Below are positions 33,504 to 43,351 of a DNA stretch of 64,000 nucleotides, one piece after another. Position 1 is the first letter of the stretch; every line of letters starts with the position of its first letter. Below the pieces are notes generated by a model, which did no database searches, had not been told where the DNA came from, and was given only the letters and a program-made list of their open reading frames with translations. The position numbers were made by a program, and so were the translations under genes. Source of the stretch: Spirochaetales bacterium (GTDB lineage Bacteria > Spirochaetota > Spirochaetia > DSM-27196 > Alkalispirochaetaceae); NCBI GenBank assembly GCA_028282545.1, contig JANQHT010000086.1, forward strand, positions 1 through 64,000, in the 5' to 3' direction.

Positions 33504-36500
33504 CCCGCTACCTCCCGGATCTCGTTCTCGGTTGCCGCTGCGGCGGTCCCGGGCGCCGACCGGCGCCGAATCAAGCGTTGCCACACCCCGCCCCGCTTGC
33601 GATCGCTGTTTACCAGCGTGTAGACGACGGGCGTTACGAAGAGCGTGATGAAGGTGCTTCCCACCAGGCCGCCGACGATCGTCTGTCCGATCGGCCGAAT
33701 CATCTCCGTGCCCTCCCCGGGGAAGAAGCCCAGGGGCACCATCCCGAGTATGGTCGTGAGGCTGGTCATGAGCACGGGACGCAAACGGCTGGGGGCCGCT
33801 TCGAGGACGGCGTCGTAGAGTTTTGATCCCCGTTTCCGCAGGAGATTGGTGTAGTCCACCAGGACAATACCGTTGTTCACAACGATACCCGCCAGGACCA
33901 CCATCCCAATGACCGAGAAGAGGCTGAACGCTTCGCCCGTAATTTGGTAGATACCGACCACGCCGATGAAGAGCAGCGGGATAGAGAAGAAGATGATAAA
34001 GGGATCCACCAGCGACTCGAACTGGCTGGCCATGACGGCAAAGATCATGAGAATCGCCACGGCCACTACGGTCAGTAGCGGGCCGATCAGTTCCTGGATC
34101 TCGTCGCTGTCACCGCCAAAGTCGACTTCGACGCCCTCCGGGGCCACATACTCCGCCGCCAGGAGCGCTTCGATCTGCGCCATGACCTCCGTTGCGGTGG
34201 CGCCCGTCGCCAGGTCCGCGGTAACGTGGACGGTTCGCGTCTCGTCCTCGCGGGTGATATCCTTGGGACCTACCGCTTCCGTGTAGGTCGCAACGTTCGA
34301 CAGCGCCACCCGTTCACCGGTTGACGAGACCAGAAAGAGCGCGTCCAGATCCGGGAGCGTCTCTCGTTCCTCTTCCGCCAACTGCACGATCACGTCCAAC
34401 TCGGTTCCCCCCTCCCAGTAGGTAGTAGGAGTGCTCCCGTCAACGAGCGTGTCGATCGCCAAGGCGATGCCGGAGACCGTGAGGCCGTACGCCGCGGCGC
34501 GATCCTTGTCAATTACAACGCGGTACTCCGGCACGCCGTCGTCCAGATCGGTAACGGGGTCTTCCGCTCCCGGCACGTTCGCCTTGATCAGCTCCTTGAT
34601 CTCCGCGGCCGTCTCCGACGCCAAGTCGAGGTTGTCCGACTGCACGATCACGTCAATGGCGGCGCCGGCTCCAAAACCGCGTCCCGCGGAAAAGGTGAAC
34701 TCCGCGTCGGGGAAGAGGTTGATGAACTTCCGCAATTCCGTCTGAATCTCCGCCGGCGACTGGATTTGCTCCTCCGGCTGCGGTAGAACGATTCGGATAG
34801 AGCCGGTGTTCGTGCCGCCGCCGCGTCCTCCCGTGGAAGCGGTCAGCTTCTCGTAGCCGTCGACGTTTTCCTCCACCAGCTCGGCCATGGCAAAGATGAC
34901 CTCCTCGGTCCGGGCCAGGCTGGTTCCTACCGGCATGGTGAGACGAACCGTGACGGCGTCGTCCGACTCCCCGCCGGGGGCAAAGTTTATCCCCATCGTC
35001 GAGAAGACCGCCACGGACATTCCCAGCACCACTACCACGAGGGTGAGTACCAGCAGCCGATTGGAAAGGGCAAAGCGGAGTGCACCGCGGTAGGCGCGTT
35101 CCAGAGCAACCAGCACCGCCTCGCCGGCACCACTCAGCGCGTGTAAGAAACGGATTTGCGGCGTGCGCTGCGTGGGCGTGAAGATTTTGATAACGCCGGC
35201 GCTCAGGGCGGGCACAATCGTGACCGCCACCAGGAGCGATACCGAGAGCGCGATCACAACGGTGAAGACGAGATCGCTGAAGACTTCACCGATCATGCCC
35301 AGGTCATCCTTCCAGATGATCATCGGGATGAAGACGCTAAGTGTTGTCAGCGTTGACGCCACGATGGCGGTGAGCATCTCCTTTGATCCCAGAATCGCCG
35401 CCGGGCGTAGTTTGGCGCCTCGTTCGCGATACTTGTAGATGTTCTCCAGGATGACGATCGAATTGTCCACGATCATTCCCAACCCGAGGACCAGTCCCGT
35501 CAGCGAGATCATGTTCAATGTGATATCGAAGAAGTACATACACATGAGAGTCACCAGGAGTGAGATGGGGATGGAGATCCCGATGATCAGCGTTGTGCGC
35601 CAATTTCGCAGGAAAAGAAAGAGAACTACCATCGCCAGGATGATTCCCTGATACGCCGAGGTGTACACCGTGGACAGAACGGATCCGATGTAGGTCGTGT
35701 TGTCGTAGAGAACGGTAACGGATACTCCTTCCGGCAGTTCGGCGTTGATTGCCTCCAGTGCGTCCGTTGCGGCCGTTGCCACCTGTACCGAATTGGTGTC
35801 GCTTTCGTTGAGGACGTCCAGCATGATCGCCGGCTCCCCGTTGACGTAGACGGTATTGGCTGTATCGGCCACGCCTTCGTAGACATCGGCGATGTCTTCC
35901 AATCGAACCACGTGTGACCGGTTGACCGAACCCTCCCCGGGGACGCGCACGTTGGCAACGACGGCGCGCTTGATCTCCTCGAGCGAGGTGTACTCTTCGT
36001 CGACGCTTATGTCGTACACCCTGTTGTGCACCGTAATGTCGCCGCTGCTCATCTGGACATTCTCGTTTTTTAGTGCAGCGGTGACCTGATTGGCGGTAAT
36101 TCCGTACGCTTCGAGGCGGTTACCCCGCAGATCAACACGGACCACCCGCGTCTCGCCGCCCATAACGTCTGCCGATGCAACGCCGTCAACCCGCTCCAGG
36201 AGAGGCTGAACCACCTCTTCCCCGAGCCGCTTGAGCGTGTCCGGTGATTCGTCGCCCACCATCACCAACTCAACGATAGAATCCGAGAAGGAGTCGAAGG
36301 TTCTGATCTGCGGTGAGCCGGCGTCATCGGGTAGAGCATTCTGGACAACCTCGAGCGAGTCGCGAATATCGTCCTTCGCCTCCGATAGGTCCACGTCGAA
36401 TCCGAACTCCAACTGAATGCGACTGCTGCCCGAGGACGACGTGGACGTCATCGACTCGAGACCGCTCAGGTTCGAGAGCTGTTTCTCGAGCCGCTCCGTG

Positions 36501-36688
36501 ACGTTCTGCTCCACCTCCAGAGGATTTGCGCCGGGATAGGAGGTCACCACCATGGCGAAGGGCGGTTCTATCGATGGAAACATCTCCACCGCGATCTGCG
36601 GAACCATTACCATCGCGACCGCAATGACGGCCGTGGCAATGACAAGGACGGTAACGGGCCGATCCACGGAAATCTGGGAAAGGTTCAT
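33500..36688 (-). CDS. RND-family efflux transporter, inner-membrane pump (HAE1/AcrB-like)
   Basis: Proton-driven efflux pump of 1062 residues with the usual plan: helix 1 (PVTVLVIATAVIAVAMVMVP), first periplasmic loop, helices 2-6 with GMIVDNSIVILENIY in helix 4, helix 7 (LLVLTLVVVVLGMSVAVFS), second periplasmic loop and helices 8-12 ending ...FVTPVVYTLV. Helix 4 has V-D-N-S rather than the paired Asp-Asp of AcrB, a variant common in anaerobes and spirochaetes. It is third of four genes: TolC, adaptor, pump, PG0541-like, all on the minus strand. Substrate unknown; drug or lipid export is typical. Confidence 0.94.
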   Translation of the reverse strand: MNLSQISVDRPVTVLVIATAVIAVAMVMVPQIAVEMFPSIEPPFAMVVTSYPGANPLEVEQNVTERLEKQLSNLSGLESMTSTSSSGSSRIQLEFGFDVDLSEAKDDIRDSLEVVQNALPDDAGSPQIRTFDSFSDSIVELVMVGDESPDTLKRLGEEVVQPLLERVDGVASADVMGGETRVVRVDLRGNRLEAYGITANQVTAALKNENVQMSSGDITVHNRVYDISVDEEYTSLEEIKRAVVANVRVPGEGSVNRSHVVRLEDIADVYEGVADTANTVYVNGEPAIMLDVLNESDTNSVQVATAATDALEAINAELPEGVSVTVLYDNTTYIGSVLSTVYTSAYQGIILAMVVLFLFLRNWRTTLIIGISIPISLLVTLMCMYFFDITLNMISLTGLVLGLGMIVDNSIVILENIYKYRERGAKLRPAAILGSKEMLTAIVASTLTTLSVFIPMIIWKDDLGMIGEVFSDLVFTVVIALSVSLLVAVTIVPALSAGVIKIFTPTQRTPQIRFLHALSGAGEAVLVALERAYRGALRFALSNRLLVLTLVVVVLGMSVAVFSTMGINFAPGGESDDAVTVRLTMPVGTSLARTEEVIFAMAELVEENVDGYEKLTASTGGRGGGTNTGSIRIVLPQPEEQIQSPAEIQTELRKFINLFPDAEFTFSAGRGFGAGAAIDVIVQSDNLDLASETAAEIKELIKANVPGAEDPVTDLDDGVPEYRVVIDKDRAAAYGLTVSGIALAIDTLVDGSTPTTYWEGGTELDVIVQLAEEERETLPDLDALFLVSSTGERVALSNVATYTEAVGPKDITREDETRTVHVTADLATGATATEVMAQIEALLAAEYVAPEGVEVDFGGDSDEIQELIGPLLTVVAVAILMIFAVMASQFESLVDPFIIFFSIPLLFIGVVGIYQITGEAFSLFSVIGMVVLAGIVVNNGIVLVDYTNLLRKRGSKLYDAVLEAAPSRLRPVLMTSLTTILGMVPLGFFPGEGTEMIRPIGQTIVGGLVGSTFITLFVTPVVYTLVNSDRKRGGVWQRLIRRRSAPGTAAAATENEIREVAG

Positions 36689-36697
36689 GTCCGCCTC

Positions 36698-37744
36698 CTA
36701 CTCGACGACCCGGACGGAGGCGCCGTCGGTGATCGAGCTCAACCCGGCGATAACCACCTGTTCGCCCTCGACCACACCGGCGGTGACCTGCACGAGGGAG
36801 GACGATGCGAGCCCCCTGGTGATCACGCGCCGCTCCACGGCGTCACCACTCTCGTTGAGTACGTAGACGATCTCATCGTCGTAGTAGGAGGTAATTGCCT
36901 CGGTGGGAACGGTGACGACATCCCGCGCGTCTCGCGTCACCAGTTTGATTGAGGCGAACATGCCGACCTTGATACGTCCGTCCGGCGTAACTGGAACGAG
37001 CGTCACCTCCACGGTTCGGCTGGCGGCGTCGAGAACGGGACTGATTTCAACTACCCTTGCTTCGAAGGACTCTCCGGGAAAGGCTTCGAAGGTCACGCCG
37101 GCGACGAGACCCGTACGGATCGCGTCAACGAAACGCTCCGGCACAAAGGTGGTGATCTCCAGGTCCTGGAGGTCTCCCACGGTTGCAACCGGCGTCTGGG
37201 TGGAAACGGTGGCCCCCACTTGCGCGTGTATCGCGGTCACGGTACCACGGATTGTCGAGAGAACGCCGCTCATCTCGTACCGTTGCCCGGGGATCGACGG
37301 GTCCACCACTGCGATCGTGCTGCCCACGCGAACCGCGTCACCCACGGAAACGGCGTGTTCGACGATTTTTCCACCGGCGTCGGGGTAGATCGAGACCGAT
37401 GTCGTCGTTTCCACGTCACCGTTTACACGGATCGTCTCCTCCACCGTTGCGCGCGATACCGTTGTCACGCTGACCGGTTTCGCCGATACGCCGGCAGGCG
37501 CCGCTGCACCCGACCCGGCCATCCTACCGGGTCTGCCGGGCATCGCTCCCCGTGGCGGAGCGCCGCCGGGAAACCTGCCGCCGGTGGGCGCCGCGCCGGC
37601 GGACGGCGAAAGCGTGCGCATAATCATCGCAATACCACCGGCTATGAGCAGCAACAACGCTACCTGCACGATCCGGTCGCCGATTCGTTTGCGCCGCCGG
37701 GCGCGCGCGTTTGTCTCTTCCGGGAGATGGCTCATGTCATTCAT
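36698..37744 (-). CDS. RND efflux periplasmic adaptor (MFP/HlyD type)
   Basis: Periplasmic adaptor of 348 residues joining the pump to TolC. One N-terminal membrane helix (IVQVALLLLIAGGIAMIMR) is followed by a Gly/Pro-rich linker (residues about 45-75), a lipoyl-type half (SIYPDAGGKIVEHAVSVGDA and the partner GTVTAIHAQVGATVSTQTPV), a beta-barrel and the membrane-proximal end. The alpha-helical hairpin is very short, as in many spirochaete adaptors. ATG 37744 is chosen on GAGGAAG 9 bases upstream. Ten bases separate it from the pump gene. Confidence 0.92.
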   Translation of the reverse strand: MNDMSHLPEETNARARRRKRIGDRIVQVALLLLIAGGIAMIMRTLSPSAGAAPTGGRFPGGAPPRGAMPGRPGRMAGSGAAAPAGVSAKPVSVTTVSRATVEETIRVNGDVETTTSVSIYPDAGGKIVEHAVSVGDAVRVGSTIAVVDPSIPGQRYEMSGVLSTIRGTVTAIHAQVGATVSTQTPVATVGDLQDLEITTFVPERFVDAIRTGLVAGVTFEAFPGESFEARVVEISPVLDAASRTVEVTLVPVTPDGRIKVGMFASIKLVTRDARDVVTVPTEAITSYYDDEIVYVLNESGDAVERRVITRGLASSSLVQVTAGVVEGEQVVIAGLSSITDGASVRVVE

Positions 37745-37754
37745 CGTTTCTTCC

Positions 37755-39089
37755 TCACAAGGTTGGTATCTGCTCGATCGAGTCAACGCCGAGCGCCAGT
37801 TTCAGACTCAGGAGTCCCGAGTAGTAGCTGTATTGGTTAAAGAGAAGCGTCTGCTGCGCGGAGAGATAGCTCTGTTGCGAATCCTCGACGCTCAGCCGGT
37901 CCACCGTACCGCGGCGGTACGCCTCTTCACTCAGGTCATAGGCCGTTTGGGAGAGTTCCACGTTTACCTTTGACTCCTCCATCGTGATCCACGCCGTTTC
38001 CAGTTCCGCCACGAGGTTGGCAATCTCCGTGCGCGCCGAATCGAGCGAGTACATGAGACGGTTTTGCGCCTGCTCAACGGCGTCCGCGGTCGAGTCAAGC
38101 GCGACGTCCGCGCCGGAACCGGGTATCCAACTGTCGATCGGTACCGACACCGACACGCCGACGGTGGCCGCGTCGGTCCACGTTCCCGGCCCCGTCATCG
38201 TGGTGTTCCGCCAGGAGTCACCCGTGAAGGGGTCGGGAACGCTGGTGTTCCAACCGGCGGAGAGGGCCAGTGTCGGGAGCCGCTGTGATCGTGAAGAGAG
38301 ACGGAGCGTGTTTTCGAGCGTTTCCACCTGCGTCCGTAGGCTTTGTATGTCCGGCCGGTTCTCAAGCAACTCCGACGCGAGCCGGTCTGCGTCCAAAGCC
38401 ATCTCAGACGGTTCGACCGCCCCGGTCAACTCGATCTCCGTCGTTGGATCAAGCCCCAAAACGATCAGGAACGTCCGCAAGCGTTCCTCGTAGTCGGCTA
38501 CCGCCTGGAGGTAGGTGGGGCGCTGATTTGCCGCACTCACCTGTGCCTGCAGCATTGAGAGTTCGGAGGCGCGGCCGTTTTCGTAGAGGATCCGCGTCTG
38601 TTCGTAGCGCTGCTCCGCCAGGTCCAGGCTTGTCGCAAGGAGGTTCACGTTTGACCGCGCCACGAGCAGGTAGGCAAACTCCCGTTCCACCTGTACCTGC
38701 AGATAAAGCCGTGCTTGTTCGTAGCTGATCTCTTGCGCCTCCAGGGCCAATTGCGTCGCCTTGATCTGCTCCGGCAGGCTCGCCTGCAACGGAAGCGAAA
38801 CGTTCACGGCGCCCGAGAACGTCCAGCCGTCGCGAGGGATGAAGGGGTCGGAAAAGGCCGACGCGGTGTGATTCAAAGATGTCGACACGCTGATCGACGG
38901 AAGAAACACGTTCCACGCCGAATCCGCCCGGCGGGCGGCACCGAGTACATCGATCCGGGCATTCTCGAGGTCGGCGTTGTTTTCTATCGCGAGTTCGACT
39001 GCACCGTCGATGGTGAGCACAATTGATTCGCTCCACCCAAACATCGCAACGGCGACGAGCATCGCTCCACAGGCAACTGTTCGTTTCAT
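37755..39089 (-). CDS. TolC-family outer-membrane efflux protein
   Basis: Outer-membrane channel of 444 residues with signal peptide KRTVACGAMLVAVAMFGWSES. Two OEP repeats are visible: LTIDGAVELAIENNADLENA starts the first and VETLENTLRLSSRSQRLPTL lies in the second, both with long coiled-coil stretches rich in Ala, Glu and Gln. ATG 39089 is chosen because the signal peptide starts there; the frame upstream to 39182 is the promoter region. First gene of the efflux operon, 10 bases before the adaptor gene. Confidence 0.91.
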   Translation of the reverse strand: MKRTVACGAMLVAVAMFGWSESIVLTIDGAVELAIENNADLENARIDVLGAARRADSAWNVFLPSISVSTSLNHTASAFSDPFIPRDGWTFSGAVNVSLPLQASLPEQIKATQLALEAQEISYEQARLYLQVQVEREFAYLLVARSNVNLLATSLDLAEQRYEQTRILYENGRASELSMLQAQVSAANQRPTYLQAVADYEERLRTFLIVLGLDPTTEIELTGAVEPSEMALDADRLASELLENRPDIQSLRTQVETLENTLRLSSRSQRLPTLALSAGWNTSVPDPFTGDSWRNTTMTGPGTWTDAATVGVSVSVPIDSWIPGSGADVALDSTADAVEQAQNRLMYSLDSARTEIANLVAELETAWITMEESKVNVELSQTAYDLSEEAYRRGTVDRLSVEDSQQSYLSAQQTLLFNQYSYYSGLLSLKLALGVDSIEQIPTL

Positions 39090-39155
39090 GGCCCGAGTAT
39101 CGTCCGACGCACCCGGTGCCGGACACTGATTCGACTCATGAATTGACCGCCCCGA

Positions 39156-39207
39156 GTCACAACGTAATGTGACCCGCGTCATGCCATTGCGGTGACAAAG
39201 TTATGAC
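39156..39207. promoter_or_regulatory. Cluster of GTCAC/GTGAC half-sites between efflux operon and two-component genes
   Basis: GTCACA-ACGTAA-TGTGAC (39156-39173) is a perfect 6-bp inverted repeat. GTCAT and GTGAC (39178-39182, 39192-39196) and a further ATGAC (39203-39207) continue the pattern. The 113-bp spacer serves both the TolC-adaptor-pump operon and the histidine kinase, so these are candidate sites for the NarL-type regulator. Confidence 0.4.
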
Positions 39208-40588
39208 CGTGGTCGTGGGCGATAGGTCCGGCGAATGGTACACTCGTCCCGTGCACTATTACGCGACCCTGCGCGATCGAAACGATACGATACGTCTGAT
39301 CGTGATCCTGCTGTACATCCTTCTCGTCGTTCCGGGTCTCCTCTTTGTCAGGCGCGGACCGGACCGGTTTCGCGTCCCCGGGCCGCAACACGCCCTGGCG
39401 ATCGTCGGCATCGCCGTGTACGCGTTGCTCGAACTGGCGGAATTTGCAATCTCACGGTATCGGTACCGACATCGGTTCGTTATCCAGGCCCTGTTCCTTG
39501 TTCGGACGGCGGTAATCGCGGCTGCGGTAATCGATTCGTTCGGTGTTGACGCGCGTATCCGGATGCACCCGGCCACCGCCGCGCTGGTTCCGCTCCTGGC
39601 GTTCTACACGTACTTCGCCTTTTCGCGTGTATTGGGGTACACGCTCACCGGTCTCTTCCTCATTGTCCCACTCACGGTAGGCCTTCTTGATCGCGGCTGG
39701 GAACTCGGCAACGAACGCATCGGTTTCCTGATCTATCGGTCCATAATCGTTGTGTTCTTCTTCACCCTCGCCTGGTTGTGGGATACCGAACGCACGCGCA
39801 ACCGCGAACGAAGCCGACTGCTGCACGAGTTACACGAATCGGAGGCGAGGCTACGCCTGTACGCGGAAGAGGTTGGCCACACGGTGGCCCTGGAGGAGCG
39901 CAATCGCATCGCCCGGGATCTCCACGACAGCATCGGTCACGCCCTGACGGCCATTACCATTCAGCTCAACAAGGCCAAGGCGTATTTTGACGTCGATACC
40001 GACCAGGCGCTGGCCGGTATCGAAGCGGCGCGTACCACCGCCGGCGACGCCATGCACGATATCCGCGAATCGCTTGGGCATCTGCGGGGAGACGAGGCAG
40101 ATCTGGACCTGCGTGAGTCGGTGACGCGGCTCGTTGCCCAACTCGAAGCGGCGGGGGTCGTGACCACCTTCGAATGGAACGGTGAAGACGGAGGCTACAA
40201 CTACGCCGTCCGTATCGCGATCTACCGGTTTGTCCAGGAGGCGGTCACCAACATCCTGAAGCACGCCGATGCGTCCAAAGCGACGGTGTCCGTGACACTC
40301 GGACGCGACGAAGCGACGATCTCGGTCGCCGACAACGGCCGCGGGTTTGCTACAACGGTACCAGGAGTACTCGGTCAGGACGAGACGCCGAGGCCCAAGG
40401 GAGTTTCCGAGACCCGCGGCGCGGGCTTTGGCTTGGTTGGACTCCAACGACGATTCGAGTTGATCCGAGGATCGGTCACGGTTCAATCTCGAAGCGGCGG
40501 TGGCACGGTACTCGATGCCCGGGCTCCACGAAGCCCGGAGCGACTCTTAGGAGAGGAAGGCGATGGCGGTACGAACGCTGATCGTTGA
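39203..40588 (+). CDS. Sensor histidine kinase, NarL/DesK (HisKA_3) type
   Basis: Membrane sensor kinase of 461 residues. About five to six N-terminal helices (residues 30-195) form the sensor, with no large periplasmic domain, so it probably senses membrane state. A short coiled coil precedes the phospho-acceptor His241 in ARDLHDSIGHALTAI, and the ATPase has the N-box FVQEAVTNILKHADA, DNGRGFA and GFGLVGLQRR. ATG 39203 lacks a Shine-Dalgarno; GTG 39251 is the alternative. Overlaps the regulator gene by 26 bases. Divergent from the efflux operon, it likely controls it. Confidence 0.9.
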   Translation: MTVVVGDRSGEWYTRPVHYYATLRDRNDTIRLIVILLYILLVVPGLLFVRRGPDRFRVPGPQHALAIVGIAVYALLELAEFAISRYRYRHRFVIQALFLVRTAVIAAAVIDSFGVDARIRMHPATAALVPLLAFYTYFAFSRVLGYTLTGLFLIVPLTVGLLDRGWELGNERIGFLIYRSIIVVFFFTLAWLWDTERTRNRERSRLLHELHESEARLRLYAEEVGHTVALEERNRIARDLHDSIGHALTAITIQLNKAKAYFDVDTDQALAGIEAARTTAGDAMHDIRESLGHLRGDEADLDLRESVTRLVAQLEAAGVVTTFEWNGEDGGYNYAVRIAIYRFVQEAVTNILKHADASKATVSVTLGRDEATISVADNGRGFATTVPGVLGQDETPRPKGVSETRGAGFGLVGLQRRFELIRGSVTVQSRSGGGTVLDARAPRSPERLLGEEGDGGTNADR

Positions 40589-41225
40589 CGACCAGCAGTT
40601 GGTCCGAGACGGGATTGCGTCACTCCTTGCGCTTCAACCCGATATCGACATCGTCGGGATGGGCGCCAACGGCCGCGAGTGCGTCGCTCTCGCGGGTGAG
40701 CTGGATCCGGACGTGATCCTCCTCGATATCCGGATGCCGGAAATGGACGGCATCGCGGCGGCGGAGGAACTCAAACAGCGGGGTGTGCGTGCGAGGGTCC
40801 TCATGCTTACCACCTTCGACGACGAGGAATACGTCGTCAAATCGCTGCGCGCCGGCGCCGTTGGATACCTGATGAAGGACGTACCGCCGGAAGAGCTGGG
40901 GCGGGCCGTCCTGCAGGCGAACAGCGGAACCTTCCAGTTCGCGCCGGGGGTGGTGGGAACGCTCATGGGCGGGATGGAGGCAAAACAAGCGCGGCCCTCC
41001 GAACCGGACGCCGATATCCAATCGTTGTACGACGCTCTTACCGAGCGGGAGCGGGACGTCCTGCGCGTACTGGGCCGCGGCCACACAAACCGGGAAATCG
41101 CCGACGAACTGTACCTCTCCGAAGGGACGGTGAAAAACTACGTGTCGTCAATCCTGACGGCGTTCGATTTCCGCGACCGGACGCAGGCGGGGCTTGCAGC
41201 GGTCAAGTACGGGTGGGACCGGTAG
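40563..41225 (+). CDS. Response regulator, NarL/LuxR type
   Basis: Cytoplasmic response regulator of 220 residues. Receiver domain with acidic pair DD at residues 9-10, phospho-acceptor Asp55 in LLDIRMPEMDG and Lys in GYLMKD. C-terminal LuxR-type HTH: LTERERDVLRVLGRGHTNRE and LSEGTVKNYVSSIL. Partner of the kinase upstream, with which it overlaps. Probable target: the inverted repeats at 39156-39207. Confidence 0.94.
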   Translation: MAVRTLIVDDQQLVRDGIASLLALQPDIDIVGMGANGRECVALAGELDPDVILLDIRMPEMDGIAAAEELKQRGVRARVLMLTTFDDEEYVVKSLRAGAVGYLMKDVPPEELGRAVLQANSGTFQFAPGVVGTLMGGMEAKQARPSEPDADIQSLYDALTERERDVLRVLGRGHTNREIADELYLSEGTVKNYVSSILTAFDFRDRTQAGLAAVKYGWDR

Positions 41226-41229
41226 TCAT

Positions 41230-42171
41230 ATGGAATCGATCCAGGCCCGAGGCCGAAAAATAGTCCGCGCCTCAATCGTCGGGATGGCGGGGAACGGCGT
41301 GCTCGCCGTAGCCAAGATCGTTGCCGGATTCATGGCCGGCAGCGTTGCCGTGATCAGTGACGGAATCGACTCCGCCCTCGACGTACTGACCGGCGGCATC
41401 ACACTGATAGCGGCCCGCGTGACAACGGCGCCGCCCGACATAGGCCACCCATACGGTCACAGCCGCGCGGAGACGATCGCAACCAGGGCGCTCGCGTTTC
41501 TGATCTTCTTCGCGGGAACGCAACTTGCGATCGGTTCCGTGGGTCACCTGGCGGCTGCCGAGGCCCGGCGACTCCCGTCGGTATTCGCGATCTGGGTGAC
41601 GCTCGCATCGGTGGTCGGTAAAACGGCCCTGGCGGTCTACAAGAGACGGGTCGGCCGGCGGGTCAACAGCGCCATGCTCATAGCAGACGCCGAGAACATG
41701 CGCGCGGACATCGTCATTTCGGTAGGTGTCCTGGTAGGTCTCATCCTGGCCCACGCGCTTTCGCTGCCGGTTATCGATTCCGTGATCGCACTGCTCGTGA
41801 GCGCCTATATCCTGGTGATCGCGTTTCGCATCTTTATCGATACGACATCGGAGCTCATGGAGGGTCACAGCGACGCACGAACGTACCGGCAGATATTCGA
41901 CGCCGTCGAACTCGTTCCGGGCGCCGAACACCCCCATCGCGCGCGTATTCGATCGATTGGTCCGATGAAAATCGTCGACCTCGATATCGAAGTTGATGGT
42001 GCGCTCACCGTTGCCGAAGCGCATGAGATCGCCGCCGAGACCGAGCGCTCCATCAAGGCGGCGGTTGCGGACGTGTACGATGTCCTGGTGCACGTCGAAC
42101 CGATCGGACTCGCCGATCGAGGCGAGCGTTTCGGCGTCTCCCGCCGTAAACTCGACGCGGCCGGATCGTGA
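41230..42171 (+). CDS. Cation diffusion facilitator (CDF) metal transporter
   Basis: Inner-membrane CDF exporter of 313 residues with six helices and a C-terminal cytoplasmic domain (RIRSIGPMKIVDLDIEVDG). The metal site on helix 2 is SDGIDSALD. The helix 5 motif, usually H/D-x-x-x-D, reads ADAENMRAD, with Asn at the first position, so the metal preference is unclear. IGHPYGHSRAET after helix 2 is typical of the family. It starts 4 bases after the response regulator stop and may belong to that operon. No Shine-Dalgarno is evident. Confidence 0.9.
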   Translation: MESIQARGRKIVRASIVGMAGNGVLAVAKIVAGFMAGSVAVISDGIDSALDVLTGGITLIAARVTTAPPDIGHPYGHSRAETIATRALAFLIFFAGTQLAIGSVGHLAAAEARRLPSVFAIWVTLASVVGKTALAVYKRRVGRRVNSAMLIADAENMRADIVISVGVLVGLILAHALSLPVIDSVIALLVSAYILVIAFRIFIDTTSELMEGHSDARTYRQIFDAVELVPGAEHPHRARIRSIGPMKIVDLDIEVDGALTVAEAHEIAAETERSIKAAVADVYDVLVHVEPIGLADRGERFGVSRRKLDAAGS

Positions 42172-42308
42172 TGTGGACGGTGACCTCGACTCCTCTTGGG
42201 ATTGACTCCTTACCGGGCTAGGCGGCCATAGACCGGATGACGCGATCGGGATATCACTTGGCGCGATGTGCCGGTCCAGATGGACGGCAGGAGGAGTACA
42301 ATAGGGCC

Positions 42309-43313
42309 ATGAAACGAAACAACGGCTGGGCGGTGGACCCCAACCTGCGGACGATACTGCGGGATATCGGCGTGGAACCCGCCGACGTACTCCGCCGGGC
42401 ACGCCTCCCCGAAGACCTCCTGGCGCGGGAAAGCCAACGACTACCGAGCGCCGACTACTACCGGATGTGGAACGCCGTCGTCGAGTTGGCGGACATCCCC
42501 GCCTTCCCTATCGCCGCGGCATCCAGGATCACCTCGGAGGGGTTTTCACCGCTCCTCTTTGCCGCGCTCTGCAGCCCCGATTACGCGACCGCCCTGGGCC
42601 GGATCAGCATGTTCAAACCCCTGGTGGCGCCCATCACGCTGCATGTCGAAGAGCGCACCATGGACTTCACCCTATCCCTGGAATGGTGGGAGGACGATCC
42701 GCGCCCGCCGGAGTCATTGATCCTCATGGAACTCGCCTTTTTTGTTGCCCTCGCCCGGATGGGAACACGGGAAGAGATCTACCCGACATTCGCGGGTGCT
42801 CCGGACCTTTCACCGGTCACGACGGAGTACGTCGAGTACTTCGGCGTTGAAGTGCAGCCGGCGCAACGGCCCACGCTCACCTTCTCCATGGCCGACGCCC
42901 GGCGTCCCTTTCTCACAGCGAACGAGGGCATCTGGGAGACCTTTGCACCTGAATTACGCCGACGCCTGGCCGATCTCGATTCCACCGCGACCGTGACCGA
43001 TCGCGTCGATGCCGTTCTGCTCGAGTACCTTCCGAGCGGGCTCGCGTCGATGGACGCCGTGGCGGAAAAACTCATCATGAGTAAACGGACACTGCAACGC
43101 AAATTACACGCCGAGGGGACCACCTTCCAGGAAGTCCTCAAGAACGTGCGGCACGAGCTTGCGGAACACTACCTGAAGAACTCACGCCTGACGGCCACGG
43201 AGATCTCCTACCTGATCGGTTTTGAAGACGCCAACTCGTTTTTCCGCGCCTTCTCCGATTGGACGGGCAACACGCCCACGGCGGTGCGGGAGGCGGCGTT
43301 GTCTGCAAACTGA
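42309..43313 (+). CDS. AraC-family regulator with Arabinose_bd/OruR-like N-terminal domain
   Basis: Regulator of 334 residues. The first 190 residues (LRTILRDIGVEPADVLRRAR..., RLPSADYYRMW...) match the N-terminal domain of the OruR/ArgR and virulence-type AraC proteins (PF12625-like). The C-terminal HTH pair is DAVAEKLIMSKRTLQRKLHA and EISYLIGFEDANSFFRAFSD. ATG 42309 is preferred over earlier in-frame codons back to 42237; AGGAGG lies 14 bases upstream, a rather long gap. No obvious target gene: it follows the CDF gene and is convergent with the LarA-like gene. Confidence 0.87.
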   Translation: MKRNNGWAVDPNLRTILRDIGVEPADVLRRARLPEDLLARESQRLPSADYYRMWNAVVELADIPAFPIAAASRITSEGFSPLLFAALCSPDYATALGRISMFKPLVAPITLHVEERTMDFTLSLEWWEDDPRPPESLILMELAFFVALARMGTREEIYPTFAGAPDLSPVTTEYVEYFGVEVQPAQRPTLTFSMADARRPFLTANEGIWETFAPELRRRLADLDSTATVTDRVDAVLLEYLPSGLASMDAVAEKLIMSKRTLQRKLHAEGTTFQEVLKNVRHELAEHYLKNSRLTATEISYLIGFEDANSFFRAFSDWTGNTPTAVREAALSAN

Positions 43314-43351
43314 GGGTGGAATATCCTCCCGCGTGACCGATTCGGTTTTTT

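Noticed and set aside
41272-42402. 376-codon frame on the minus strand
   Set aside because: Shadow of the CDF transporter; composition is His/Arg-rich and no fold is recognisable.
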